Source of the DNA: Theobroma cacao
Taxonomy: Eukaryota; Streptophyta; Magnoliopsida; Malvales; Malvaceae
Direction: 5' to 3'
Assembly: GCF_000208745.1 (NCBI RefSeq)
Contig: NC_030852.1
Span: 33,830,803 to 33,894,802 of the forward strand
DNA: 64,000 bases
In this document: positions 1-14,500 of the stretch, in pieces
Layout: each line of letters opens with the position of its first letter
Numbering within the stretch: position 1 is the first letter of the stretch
Notes under the pieces: model-generated
Seen by the model: the letters and a program-made list of their open reading frames with translations, nothing else
Databases searched by the model: none
Told to the model about the DNA's origin: nothing
Made by a program: the position numbers and the translations under genes

Positions 1-1273
1 TACAAGAATTATATATATATATATATATATATATTTTGTAAGGTAGTTCAAGAATCTGAATTGTTTCTATAGTCAATTACCAGGAAAAGCTTTCACATTG
101 ATACTAACCTTAAAAGAAAATAAAAATAAAATGTTGTTTTAAGTAATTACTAAGTATATTGTTTAAAATTACTTATGATAAATCAAATGCTTTGGTAAGA
201 ATTAGGAGGGATAGGATATTTGTTAATTTTGATATATTTTAAATTTGAATTTAATTATTAATATTTGTAAAAAATATAAATTCAAGATAAAAAATTTTAA
301 ATTAATATATATTATTAATAAAAATTAAATTAATAACTTAAATTATTTTATAAAAAACATATTAAAGTTTGAAATTATATTTAGAATAATTAATAATTTT
401 TATCAAGTATTACATTATGATTTTTTATAAAAAATATAAAAATAAAAATTTTAATATTAATTTATAATCGAATTCGGATAGTCTAACATATGATCGTTAA
501 GGAATAGTAATTTTGCAATTAAAATCTTACTCAAATCCCATTATAAAATATTTAATTTTATTTAATTCAATCGGATCGTAGAAGATACCTATTATAATTA
601 TAATATGCAAATTAATATAACCATCTTTGAAGGATAAAAATTGACATGTAAGTTTATTACGCTATTTTTTTAGTAAAACAAAAATGGAAAAAAGCGGGTT
701 CACATGGTTCCCGGCATCCCATTATTATTATTAATTATTATTATTAATGAAAATGAAACAAAACTTTGGTTGCATTATAATTATTTCAACTGGGAATACA
801 AGGGTGGCGCGTTATTTGATTGATGATTAGTCCATATTAGTAGTAAAATCTTAAATTGCCTGTCAAATTACGAATACGTTTGCAAGAGGAGAAAAGAACA
901 ATGAATGTATAATTAATTGGCCTAAATAGGTGCGAGTGACGACATTAATTACTACTAACAAGTATGGTAATGTAATGACTGCACCAAACATTGCCTGACA
1001 ACAAAACTCGAAAAGATAATAATAATAATAATAAAAAAGACAAGACTCCCGTCGGCTTGTTTTCATCAGCATCATCAATTCATCATCGTCATCTATCCAT
1101 CTCCAACATTCCACAGAACCCTAACTATCAAAATTCCCTCAAAATTTAAATAAAATGAAAATCCGTTACTCCTTTTTTTCCATGACATAAAAATTAAAAG
1201 GCCCTTTGAAATCCACTTTTTTTTTTTAAATTTATATTAGAATCATTCTAGGATTTCGTGAGAATTCCCAAAG
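1..1273. other. AT-rich 5' flank of the RING gene
   Basis: No gene is supported here. The stretch opens with an (AT)n microsatellite at about 10-34 and stays extremely AT-rich to about 660. A short TTA-type repeat lies at about 721-746. The last few hundred bases hold TCATCA-rich DNA that probably includes the promoter and 5' leader of the gene starting at 1274. I see no convincing TATA box. Confidence 0.5.
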
Positions 1274-4200
1274 ATGGCTTCGACAACTCCAACGAACCGA
1301 TCCTCCTCCGATGACATCATCGACACGACGCCGTTTCTCTCATCATCAAGCAGCGTGTCACGGGACGAGTCCACCACGCGTCGATCGGTGCGTCGCCAGA
1401 GCCTTCGTGAAGCGGCTCGGTTCCTCCGCCGAGCTAGCAGCCGAAGAATGATGCGCGAGCCGTCTATGCTGGTTCGAGAAACCGCCGCCGAGCAGCTAGA
1501 GGAGCGCCAGAGCGATTGGGCGTATTCGAAGCCCGTGGTGATCCTCGATATTATCTGGAATTTCGCGTTCGTGGCGGTGGCGGTTGGGGTTTTGGTTTGG
1601 AGTAGGGACGAGAGGCCCAATATGCCGTTGAGGCTGTGGATAATTGGGTACGCTTTGCAGTGTTTGTTGCATATGGTTTGCGTTTGTGTGGAGTATAGGC
1701 GGCGGCGGAGGCGGCAGAGCGTGGAGTACAGGCCATTTAACGCCGGGGAGGAAGGGGTTCTGAGTCCTGGATCGAGGGCGGATTCAGAGCAGTACGTGAC
1801 ATTGGCCCAGTTGGAAGAGGATGGTGGAAGGTATATTTTTTATTGATAAGAGTTTATTGGTATTTGATGATTTTGAGAAGTTAATGATAGCTTTTGATTA
1901 CTTTTGAGATGTTGCTTCTTATTGGTTATTGGTGGTTGAGATGGAAGATATTATTTCTGTAGTGATAAGTGAGATGATAGTTTTTCCTTTTTTGGGTTGT
2001 GGGGATATGGAGAGGAAATGGGACAGTTTGTTTCATAAGTCACTTTGGAAATTGGAATAGATAAGCTCTAATTACAGAAAATGTAACTTAGTACATGTTT
2101 TCTTATGATGTCTAGGTTGCAATTAGGTACTTCATAGAGATTGCCAGATTGGGAATTCTCAGTTATCTGTTCAATGTTACTTGGTTCAGTTGTACAAATG
2201 CATCATTTACCTTCAAGTTGTATTGTGTTATGACTTATGAGAATCTGCCCTATGCATTTGACATTAGTTAAGTTAGCTTTTGGAAAATTTTAATTATGAT
2301 CTTTGGCATATATGTCTGTTTTATAATGTATCTTGGATATAGTAAACCTTACATATTATAGCTTAAGTTGTATATGATACTGCAGTCTCTCATTTAGTGG
2401 CTAACCATTTTAAATTGATGTTTTCAGTAGTGTTGCAAAGCACCTGGAATCTGCAAATACGATGTTTTCATTCATCTGGTGGATCATTGGATTCTACTGG
2501 GTATCTGTAGGTGGCCAAGCATTGGCACGTGGCTCCCCTCAGCTGTATTGGTTAGTTCTTCTGACGTTTTTCCTGCTGCTTTTTTGGTGTTCAAAGATTT
2601 GGCCTTGTAACTGGATCCTAACTCTTTCAATGCAAATTTCTCTGCAGGCTCTGTATAATTTTTCTTGGATTTGATGTGTTCTTTGTTGTCTTCTGTGTTG
2701 CACTGGCATGCATCATCGGCATTGCTGTTTGTTGCTGTCTTCCATGTATTATTGCAATCCTATATGCTGTGGCAGATCAGGTAACTCTCACTTCCTGCTG
2801 CATGTAAGATTATCATGATTGTGTATGCCTCATTGATTTGTTTGTGTAATTGGTGCTTGATTTTGTGCTTGAATATCTAATTTCGTAATGAGATGGTTAA
2901 TGTAGGTAAATATGGTCTGTAAATATTGAAGCTGACATGAGAATCACCTAGTTAGTATGGGGAAGGCCTCCTTTTGTTTTTGTAGTTGATGTAATCACAT
3001 CTAAGTTCATATCTTTGCGATGAAATGGCTGGCAAACATGTCTTGAAAAGTTGGCTGCTCTATGAATGGAAAAATTTCTGGTATGCTAGAAGTAACATGA
3101 GTGCCAAAGCATGGTGCTTTTCTGAAATTTAATTTTCTTTGAACATTTTGAGCATTTAAGATTGTTCTGTGTTTAGATGATGTTGGAATCAATGTCGTTG
3201 ACTTTCGCATTCTGGTGCAGTTTCTTACTTTATTTTTTGAGGGGAGTAAATTTTTTTATCGCTATAGGATTTCTTGGGTTTTTGACATATACATTCTGGC
3301 TTAAGTGTTCATAGGAGTCTATGCTATGATTGCATGTTTCTTTATATAGAAAATAGCAAACCTTTAGACCAAGCTCCATTCCTGCTTTTCTGTTCAGAAA
3401 GGTTTTGTCATCTTTCAAGTCATTTTGGTCATAGAGCATGTTTAACATCTCCAGTATCTAATGTTCTATATGGCTGGCAGAACATGTGATTGGAGTGAAG
3501 TTGATAGAGGTTTGTTGTCAGAAAGTCGATACAGTGTAATAGTGGACTTTGGCGTGATACACATTTTGAATGTTTAATTTTACTTGATGACCATGCTTTA
3601 AGCACTTTTAAAGAAAGACTGGTTTCTGCATTTGACTGGAAAGATTTAAGCACTCTCAAGTTAAAATTTACAATTTCTACAATTTTATGGCTCTTGGCAA
3701 TTAAGATGGATTTACTTGGAATGTTTTTTCTTTTTGATGTTTCTATTTTGTCTGTTTTGATATACTTTTCTTTTTACTTACACCATACAACCTTTTGAAG
3801 CAGGAAGGAGCATCCAAGGAAGACATTGATCAGTTGTCAAAATTCAGATTTCGAAAAACTTGCAATGATGAGAAGATTGCTGGTGATGCTGAAGGACCTG
3901 TTGGGGGAATAATGACTGAATGTAGTACTGATTCCCCCATGGAACATGTGCTTTCACAGGATGATGCAGTAAGTTGATCTCTTTGTTTTTAGTTTTTTAT
4001 GCGTTTATTACCTCTCTCCTACCTCTTATGAAATTATGATTTGCCTATTTGGAAATGATATGATGTGAAGCTAGGCTTGTTTCTTTTTTCCTTTTTTTTT
4101 TTTTGTGATAATTCCTTTTGTCATGAGCCAACTGATATTTGTTCTTGAGTTAATTTGTAGGAATGTTGCATCTGCCTTTCTCCTTATGATGACGGAGTTG

Positions 4201-4328
4201 AGCTAAGGGAACTTCCTTGTGGTCACCATTTTCACTGTGCATGTGTAGATAAGTGGCTGTACATCAATGCTACCTGTCCTCTCTGCAAGTATAACATTTT
4301 AAAGAGTAGTAGCCATGAGGAAGTGTAG
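1274..4328 (+). CDS. Membrane-anchored RING-H2 E3 ubiquitin-protein ligase (At1g12760/At4g11680-like)
   Basis: The product is a 381-residue E3 ubiquitin ligase expected to sit in an endomembrane and recruit a ubiquitin-loaded E2. Five exons are read: 1274-1830, 2428-2550, 2648-2780, 3804-3968 and 4161-4328; all phases agree. The N-terminal 90 residues are Ser/Thr/Arg-rich. Hydrophobic segments follow in exon 1 (about residues 95-138, before a run of Arg) and again in exons 2-3, including a Cys/Ile-rich helix. After the linker [10 protein letters not shown] comes a RING-H2 finger near the C-terminus: C328-x2-C331, C346-x-H348-x2-H351-x2-C354 and C365-x2-C368. This matches the plant family whose Arabidopsis members are annotated as At1g12760 and At4g11680. 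The second acceptor (CAGTAG at 2425-2430) could be used one codon later. The substrate is unknown. The neighbouring RH47 and epimerase genes match the Arabidopsis gene order. Confidence 0.93.
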
Positions 4329-5564
4329 AAGAATGGAAATAATTATTTGTGGTGACATCTGCGGCCTCTGCATATTATTTTAGCTGAGAGAATTATGATG
4401 CAGAGCATCAGCATGTCATGTAGACTTGATACAGGCAATTCTGTTGTTGTTCTTGTGGTTATAGTTGTAGATGTTTTCATCATAGTGCTGGTGACAGTCA
4501 TGATGTGCTTGTTTTAGCTCTGGCCTTCATGGAGTTATTGTGTATATTAATGTTTACCGGGGCATCTAAAGCACTAACTGAGTTGAAGAACTCGTTTGCT
4601 TCTGTACTCTTTGCTTTATCTTTTGCTAGGAACATGTCGGCGTCTATGGTCTACCCTTGTTTAAGGTTTTCATTCTGTATTCTGAATTTCATTTGTAAAG
4701 TGTTTTAGGTGAAACCATTTTGAACAAGTGCAAGAGGTGTTATTTACCAAGTGCATAATGTTAAGAAATGCCTCTACCTGAATGCTGTCCACTATATCTA
4801 GAAGTATTTGGCATGGGGGAAAATCAGCTTCCTATCCCTAAATGCATGGGGTGTAAATTTCATGGCTATTGAGATGATTTCCTTGCCATTTTCACGTTTC
4901 TTCAAATCTGGGTATGTAAAGATCCGTCGTTTTCTGTGCAGTCAGGACTGTTTGTAGTGTATCCTGGCGACACCGACATGAACATGTTTCTTCAATGACA
5001 CGTCTTCAGAAGTAACCCCATGGATCCTCGGAATTTATAAGTGAGAAAGACTTAAGTCTTCGACATCCACTTTTTTGTGAAAGTTAAAAAGTCTATCAAA
5101 ATTTTCATTTCCTTTCTATTTTAGGGAGCGCAGGTCTTCTTTTCTTTTTAGTTTATTTAATAACTCAAACATACGATTAATAAGCCGGAGACTCCAACGG
5201 ATATAAATAAAAAGGTAGGTCGGTTGAAAATGAAATAACCAAAATACATATGGCGGAAGTAGAAATAAGCAAAATATGGGAGACAAAAGGCTGGAAAAGA
5301 TAAAATCTCCGCCGTCTATATTGTCCTTTTGGAGTCGGCTTTTCGCGCTCCGCGAAATAGACATTTTCTTGTGTAATGAAACCGTATTTTTTGATTCCAC
5401 TCTCTAAAGTGGAAAGGAAAAAGAAAAAAAAAAATTCCCTCAGTCCAAACGCCTTCTATACCTCTGCTTTCTTTTTAGCACCTGAAAATTCAAAATTAAG
5501 TCCATAACACATGAACTTGTATTTGTGATTTGTTTTAGTTGTGTCTGTAAAGCCGGACGTGGAG
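4329..5564. other. Spacer between the RING gene and the unc-13-like gene
   Basis: This is about 1.2 kb between two genes on the same strand. The first part should be the 3' UTR of the RING gene. The part near 5400-5564 should hold the leader and promoter of the DUF810 gene. Open frames in it look like chance and show no recognisable domain. Confidence 0.5.
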
Positions 5565-8500
5565 ATGGAACAGGACTCTCTGTTGCAATGTTATCGTCGC
5601 GATCGCCGGAAGCTCTTGGAGTTCTTGTTTTCTTCCGGGTTGATCAAGGAAATTCGGACACCGTCTGGCTCCACTCCTTCTCTCTCCGACGCCGACTTCG
5701 ACACCATCAGTGCCGATTACATCCTTCACTGCATTAAATCCGGTATGTCTCCCTTTACGTCACGTTTATTTATCGAGAAAATGGAGTCAGAAAGAAAAAT
5801 GAAGAAGGAATTCAGGTGGAAAAGTAATTTGAAATTTTGTAGAATTATTTTTGTTAATATCCGTCACGTTTCTTATGTTTCTTTTTTCTCTGAGAGTAAA
5901 GGAGTGTTTGGATACTGAAATATTTTCAGGTGGCATCGTTGATGTTTCTGAAGCCACTAAGAAGTACTATGCGGAATCTACTCATCCAATAATGGTACTG
6001 AACCACTTTATGTCCTGCAAAAATTTAGTAGTATTTTAAGTCTTTTACTAATGCTACGCCTTTGAATGAATTTGTATATACTTTTTATTTCCTTTGTTAG
6101 TTGCCGAATAATATGAGATTAGGTTTTCGAAAAGTATAACTATTATTAGGAATGAGGAGTTGTTAAAGCTAAATCTTATCTGTAGTTTTCTTTAATCATG
6201 GAACAAGAGGGAGACAAAAAGTAGAGTTATAATTTTGAAGTTCTATGTTTCATTGTGTAACTTGTGCCATTAGAGTGTAGAGAATACTGAGTTTGGTCTT
6301 TGATGCAGGGTATCATGCACTGGACAAAAAATAAGCTACAAATTATTGAGGATATATCTGTCCTTGTGTTTCTGAAACATTAATCTTGAATGACTTAAAC
6401 TTTGTTTTACTATTATTACTATTTTTTTATTTCCTTGGTTCTTAAATTGCAGATCCATTCTAAATTAGGGGATTCGTATTTTCTTACTTCTGATCCAGAT
6501 TTGGCTGGATCTCCTCCTCGACGAGTGCCTCCAACTATTGTCAGCAGAACTACTAATCATGCTTCATCTTCATCTGGTCAGCTGGATTCTTCCAAGTTTA
6601 AGAATGTTGAAATGTCTGGGGATGACTATGGTTTGAAACACAAAGCAGAAACAGCAGTAGCAAGGGCACCTTTAGAGACTTCCGGAATTCCTTCTCTTGG
6701 GTTACCCCCCCTGAAAACAGGTATTGATTGGATAAACTTGTATTTCTTTGGCGCTTAACGATTTAATTTGAGACTTTTAAAACAATTGTGACAAGGTTGT
6801 CTAAGTTTTTATTTCCTATCATGTATTTACTTATACTCACGATGTGGTAGAGATGCTTAGAGGCTATATTTTATACTTGAGTCCTGGCTTTTCTTGTTTG
6901 AATAAACTGATACATAGCTTCAGGAATTTTGAAGGATTGTCTGATGATGATTTGCGGGAATCAGCCTACGAGTTATTGCTTGCATCTATGCTTTTCTCTG
7001 GGTACTGTCTTTCTTTCTCTGTCTGTGTGCGTGAATGTGAGTTAGTTTAGTAAATTCAATGCAATCCAATGATATATATCCTAACATTTCTGCCTCTTGA
7101 TTTGATGTCTGCTTACCGTCTCTATCTCTTGTTTGTTGTTATCAGGGTCGAAGTTTGTCCAGTTGAGGATAGAAAGAAGGATAAGAGTTCTAAATTTTTG
7201 TCTAGACTAAAGAGTAAAAGGGAAAAACCCCATTTGCAACCTCAGTTGTCAGAGAGACATTCAGAACTTATTGATACTATCCGTGCACAGATGCAGGCAA
7301 GCTATAAATCTTTTCTTTTCTGGTGTAGCTTTGATATCTTATGGATATAGGTGTGGGAGTTTGAGAAAATACAGTAAAGTTTCTAAGTTATTGTTAGTAT
7401 CCATGTTCAATGGACTATCCAATCTTGCAAAAACTTTCTTTATCTGGTATATGTAATGTTGACTGTGGGTGTTAAGACTTGATCTTTGTCTGTTTATAAT
7501 CATGGGTCAATTACATTAGTACTTATGAAGTTCTTGCTGGTAAAAACATGTGAATTTCTAACTCTTGAACTTTTGTTATCATCCATTGAAGTAATTGTCA
7601 TCTGGACTAAATAAATGTACCTTAGATATTGAATAAGGAAAAATATGAGGATTCTTATTTCTGTTCAGATATTTTATTTGACAATTATTAGTAGCTTTTA
7701 TTAGTCAATTATGAATTAACCATGCTATTTTGTCTCAACTGTTAATCATTTTATCTTTCTTGCATTGCTAATTAAATCTTACAAGTAAATATTGCTCCTT
7801 TACTAGATTTCAGAAGCAATGGATGGATGCATTCGGCGAAATATGGTACATCTGGCTGCAAGAAGAACATGTGGGCAAATTGATCTTCCTCAGATCTCGT
7901 TAGAGCTCCTTATTGGCATTTTCAGATCTGATTTTCTTAATGAAAAGTCTTATATTCAATGGAAGAGTAGACAGGTAATTGTCAGCTTTATGTACTGTTT
8001 TGTACCAGTCTTTTCCCAATAGAAACTAAATATGGTTGTAGTTGGAGCTAAGAACATGAGTCAATGCTACTTAACTAATGTATTTGGAAAGCTAAACATA
8101 TTAAGGCAACAATAGCAGTGCTGGCTTATGGATGTACTTTTTGGATCACTTCGCTGAAATCATGGTGCATTGGGCAACGTTGGTGATATCAAAAAGTATT
8201 CCAATAAAAAGCGATTAAGCCTAAAGTACTTTCTTAGTGAAGCATTAGGGCTATTATATGGTATATTTGAGTTATATCTACCAAAATTATGCTGCAAAAT
8301 GTGAAATAGGTATGTTTGTGTTCATTTATGTTGAGCCTAAATGTTGTCTAGTTATTAAAATCTACAAAGAGTGAAAAATGGAAGAGTTTCTTCAATCATA
8401 GGACTGACTGTGCTGTTTTATTATTGTTTTAGGTGAATATGTTAGAAGAACTTCTATACTTCTCTGCTAAACTTCCAGAAACTGAACGTTTAACCATTAA

Positions 8501-11500
8501 AAGTTGTCTTGCAAAGATTAGAGATACAAAGGTATGTTCTCTTTGTGGGTTTTTGATATTCATGGACAATTATTTTGATGTATCAGTGAAGTAGCCTCAA
8601 TTGTCATTATCACTTACTTATCATTTTAAAATGAGGACGTTCTTGTTCATTGGATGCTCTAGGAATGGGATGTTGCAATGTCTCCTTCTCAACGAGTCGA
8701 GGTTATATCATTTATTAGACAGGTGGCATCAAAAGTTTCCTCTCAGCAGGGCCTGTTTGGTCTCCAAAATGAAACCTATTACTGGCATGCTGCTTATCAT
8801 TTGAACATTAGACTTTATGAGAAATTACTTTATGTCATGTTCGACATTCTTGATGAAGGCCAACTCATAGAGGTACCAACTTAGACCCTTTAGTTGCATT
8901 GTTGGCTTGATTTTTTGTTTGCACAGCTTTGGTGATATCTTCAAGTATTCGTGCTTTTTATGATGCTTAGTTTGTTACTCTTAAAATTATGCTAGGAAGC
9001 TGATGCAATTCAGTCACTTATCAAACTGACATGGTCCACTTTAGGCATCACTCAGAAAATGCATAATGCTTTATATGGGTGGGTCCTTGTTCAACAGGTA
9101 TGTCTTATGTCATTGTAATGTTTCTGTTTTTTGTTGCATAACTACATTCTTCAGTCATCATATTGTGAAAGGAATAATTTGTATTTTTTTTTTGTTTTCT
9201 TGTGCAAAAGATGAAATTTCAAATTTCCTTTTTTTGGTTGTGTCTGGACCATATGAATTATATGCATTTCACTTGTGGCTTTAATTATGAACTTATTTAT
9301 GCTTGGCAATCATATTAAAATATCTTTTGGTATGAGCTTTTGACCATTCGCATAATGCTACTTTTGCTATTGAAGTTTGCTGGCACAGATGAAGGCACTC
9401 TGTTGGAGCATGCTGTTTTCCCCTTGCAGAGAGTTGTATCTGCTGAAGAAGATGACTGGAATGAAGGGCAATATATGGATGGTATAATATGTTTGAAGAA
9501 ATGCAATGGCAGTGAAACAAACCTAAATCTGGTGCAGGCTATTTTCCTGTCCATAGGCACTTGGTGTGATAGTAGACTACAAGACTATCATCTATATTTC
9601 AGTGAGGTAAGTTTCTAGTTTAGCTTGGTTGGGTTACACTTTATTTTTCTGCCATATGAATTGGCTAATAAATTGCATGTAATATTTTCTTGGTTCTATT
9701 TGCCAACACTCCATTTTGTTAAATAATTATACATTTATTTTATGTGTTTTTTTTTGTTGTCTGATTATGTGTGAAAATTCCAGGTACATGCCTGGGGGTT
9801 CTTTCAATATCATCTTTTAAAATGAGCTCATAATTTCAAAGGTTTTCCCCCCTAAACTTTGAACATTTTTTCCCAGAAACCTGTTAACTTCAGAAGGGTG
9901 ATGGCTTTGGCGTCAGCGATAGGAATGCTCACTTCTGTCAATGGTGCTGAGATTAAGGTTAAGTCTGCCATGATGTCACTCTATCATATGCATATTTGGT
10001 TGTTTAACAAACCATGTTATTTAATAACCCAATAAGTTTTTAAAAGTTTGGACCAGTAAAAAACTGACGCTCAGATTGACATAAATTTAAAGTTTGAGCT
10101 AAATTCAAGTTCAATATGAGCTTATTACCAATGGTTTGAGCTTTGCTAAATAAATTTCTAAGTTTGAGTACAGCCTCACTTGGTTCATTATGAAATAAGT
10201 CAACAAACTAATGATACTATTTTCTTGTTACTGAGGCCATATTGGTTTGGAGGATCAAATTGGTGATGTCTTGACTTGTTTCCGTGACAGTTTTCATCCT
10301 GTTTCATTTTAGTGTCACCCCCTTCCCTTGTAAGTGGGCAATTTTAACCAGACTCATGTCATGAACCTGTGTTTTTCTTATGGCTGAGCACTTTTCAGTT
10401 GGATGATTTGGTGTGCACTTTCTACACTTATTAGCAAGTGAAAGTCTCATCCCATTTTGGTGACAGACCTTACGTATATCTAATGACAATTTTCCTCCAT
10501 GCAGTTAACTATGAATGGATCAAAGAGTTCTTCTGGTGAAAAAATTAAGAATTATGTGGAGAGATCTGTTGAAGCTGCAATTGGACAGGTGAGTCTCTTT
10601 TGTAATCCAAGGTCATTTTGTTTTTTTTCCCATTCTTTATTGATAGTTAATTGAATTATGTTGTTAGGTGGCAAAATCCATTCTTGAATCTAAAGTTGAA
10701 AAGACACATCCTTTGGCTCTACTAGCAAACCAACTAAGACTGGTTGCTGAGAGGGAGATGAATATATTTTTCCCAGTGTTTCGCCATTGGTCTCCTGAAT
10801 CTATAACGATCTCAATGCAGCGATTGCACCAGTTTTATGGGCAAAGACTGGTTTGTTTCATTGAAATTAACCGAATCTCTTTGTAGTTGTCAACTAGTAA
10901 GTTGTATCTTTATTGGGAAATTATTCTTGTCGATGTGTAGATTCCATTCCTAAAGGGAGTTTCATCTCTATCTGAAGAGGCTAGATCAGTACTTCCTGCT
11001 GCTTTTATGCTGGATCAGAAACTTGGCCAGCTTTATACTTCTGCTTTTGAGGAACAGACAGCGCACCACTCTGTCAGGCCATATTTGGACCATTATCAGG
11101 TTGTTTTGCATTTTTTGATACCGTATTGCCTATCAAGTTTTAACTGTTTTGAATCATGTTTGTTGTCCTATATGTCTGCATTGTCATTTAACTTGTATGT
11201 GTTTTTGCAGTTCTTCTTGTCTTTTACTTCCTGCAATATCCCATTTTTTTTTCTGCCATTGTTTTTTGTTCATGATTTGTAGATTACAAGCTTTTGTTTT
11301 TCTTTCTAATGGAGAAGCAATCATTTTTCTTTAAGGAATTAAATGCTTCCTAAACTCAGGATTCTGATATTTTGAACATTCTACATTTTCTGAGTGGCCG
11401 TGGATCTTAATTTAAGGATGATCCATATTATGTCATAAGCAAGCTTTATAGGTCTTTTTTTAAGAATGACAGGACCAGTGAAATAGATGGGGGGGGGGGG

Positions 11501-14500
11501 GGGGGGATCAGAGATTATGTACAATAGCTGGGCATGTTTTTGCTTATTGGTATTGGTTCACTTGCTGTTTCGAACTTCTGGTGATCAAAGAAGTTTTTGA
11601 TTCAGGGATTTAATGGTCTTGGATGTGATTTTCTTTGTTAATTTGACATTGTTTAGGTCAATGTAAGTAATGGCATGGGTAATGGTATTGTTCAGGCAGG
11701 AAAAAGTTCCACATGGAAATGTTTAGGAGCCAAACATTTCAGAAAAAAAAGTGCTTTTCCTATACATGTTTTTGCTTATCGGTAGTGGTTCACTTGCTGT
11801 TCTGAACTTTTGGTGATCAAAGAAGTTTTTGATTCAGGGCTTTAATGGTCTTGGATGTGATCTTCTTTGTTAATTTAACATTGTTTTGGTCAATGTAAGT
11901 AATGGCATGGGTAATGGTATTGTTCTGGCTGGAAAAAGTTCCACATGGAATAGGAGCCAAACATTTCAGAAAAAAAGTGCTTTTCTTATAAGGCTTTAGC
12001 TAATGACGTGATGCCTAGCTGGAGAATTAAATTTTAATTTTCCTTGTGTTGCAGATTGAAAAAGTCTCGGGGCCAATAATTCTTGATTGGGTGATTGGTC
12101 AGCATGCTCATATATTGGAATGGACTGGAAGAGTATTGGATCTTGAGGTTGGTTCCATACTGAGTAGGATGATGTTTTTAAATTATTCTTTTGCTGGATG
12201 GTAGGATGGTATCAATTTATATTGAGACTGTATAATCTTGTACCTGTTCTGGGTTAGGAATTGTAAAGAGAAAGATGAGAAAATGAAACATTTGATGGAC
12301 TAAAGGACTTGTTTTTTCCTTAGTCTCTAACTCTTGTTTGCTGTGTCTTTGATATTGTTGTATTGTTTTTTCTTTCCTGTTTTCTTTGTCAGCAGTGGGC
12401 TTTTTCATGCACGCACATACATGCACACGCACAAAATGTCATCTATTTTCTATTTCCCTTTCACTGTGCTTCCTTTCTTACTCCCACCAAAAGTTGTGGT
12501 GTGGTCACATATATTTTGGTTCTTTTCTCATGGGCTTCTTTCATCAATGAGTGATTGATCAAGATGACAAAACTGACCTACCTATTTGAGCAGAGCTAGG
12601 GAAATTGTAAGGAAGATTTTTTTTTGATGTTTGATTGGATTTGATGATGTTCAACGAAAACATGTTTTAACATCCTGTCTTAGTCCCATTAATAGACAGT
12701 CATCATGAGTTGATTCAAATTAAAATAGCTGGAAGCCTGGAACAACATTTGAAATACTTCTGGTCTTTTGGCATGTGCAGGACTGGGAGCCCTTGTCATT
12801 TCATCAAAGGCAGGCAGCATCCATAATTGAAGTTTTTAGGATACTAGAGGAGGTATGCCATTTCTGGTTAGATATGCGGCAACTCTCGTGTGATTTATGT
12901 ACATGGGAATTTCCGTCTCTATAAGTTGCTCTTTGTTGGCTCATACCCTTGCCTCGGGAATCTTCACTCTTACTAACTTATACAAGTATTAAATCGAAAA
13001 CATAAAACAACTTCCACTTGGGAAGATACTAATAACTGTGTAGTTGTTCCTTTTTATGTATTTGCATTCTGTTATTTTATATTTAAATGGTAATAGTTGG
13101 ATCATATTTGCTTAGTTACATTTTTGGTTGTGGTCTCTTTTGTTGCTTCTCTCTCATAACTGTGTTAACTTTCAGACTGTGGATCAACTTTTCGGGATGA
13201 ATCTCCCTCTGGATATCACACATTTACAAGCCCTTCTATCTATAGTATTTCACAGCTTGGATGGTTATTTGTCAAGAGTGCTCAACCAGTTAGGTATTGT
13301 TTATATTTTGCTTCTTACTTTTGCTCATTTCATCGTGCTTGGAAAAGTTGGGCATTGTTAATGCAATTATCTTGTTGATGGTGATTACTATTTGTTATTA
13401 GCTAAAAGCAGGACCTCTCTATTCCCAAAGGTGTAGTTACATTCTCTTTGAAATCCTTGATATTTCTTTTAAGGTGTAGCTAATTCTTTTGTTCTAATTA
13501 ACTGGCTAGTGGTAGCTATGTAGGCAGATTGTTCATTTATTTACTTATGTTTTGTTTTTAATATCATGGAGTTCTTCCGTATGCCCTTTCAAGATTATTG
13601 TTTAAGCAATTAATGAAGAACCTTAATGTTTTTGCTTTTTCTGTATTCTGTAAGTTCATTCAAGTCAATATGCTCATGTTTGCCTTATTTTATGTAGAGA
13701 GAACATATTGATGATAATACCTTTAATATTGCAGTTGAGAAGAATCATCTCTATCCATCAGCCCCTCCTTTGACTCGTTACACTGAGACAGTTATTCCAA
13801 TAATTAAGAAAAGGTTGAATGAGTACACAGTTTTAGATGACAATGTGCTTGATAGATTGAATGAATTGACAATACCTAAACTCTGTATCCGGCTGAACAC
13901 CCTTCAGGTAAGTATAACCATCGTTAAAACCTTTAATAGTTGGATCTTATAATGCATTTTGATACAAACAAACAAAGTAAGGGTGTCATCTCCTTGTTGG
14001 AGAAATTATCCTTAGGGATTATGGAATTTATATGTTTCAGGTTTTTAAGAACATAAAAAATTTAACACATCAAGATAAAAGTTGAAATTCTATTTCTTCC
14101 ACCAAAAATTTACTTAGTCTGAGCTAAACCTGCATTGAGTTCAGGTCAAGAAATTACAAGCTGAATGCTAAGAACTGCCATTTCAATTTATCTAGTATGA
14201 GCTAACCCTGCATTGAGTTAGGTCAAGAAATTTCAGGCTGAATGGAATCCAATATCCACCATTTCATCATCAGGTTATCTGGGTACCTGGTTTTCACGTT
14301 AGGCTAGAGATCGATTTGACCAATGCATAATGTACCCAACTTGCTTTCCTGTCTTCAAAGAATTTTTGTATTCGATGTAACTTGTTTTCAGTTGTATTTA
14401 CTCTTATACCTATCGGGTGTTGATCTAGTCCTGGTGATATTCTAACATTTTTGGATGACTCAATTTTTTTTCTTATTTTTTTTTGTCTGAAACATTCGTT

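Noticed and set aside
1243..1736. Antisense frames opposite exon 1 of the RING gene
   Set aside because: Mirror of the Ser/Arg-rich coding exon; no independent support.
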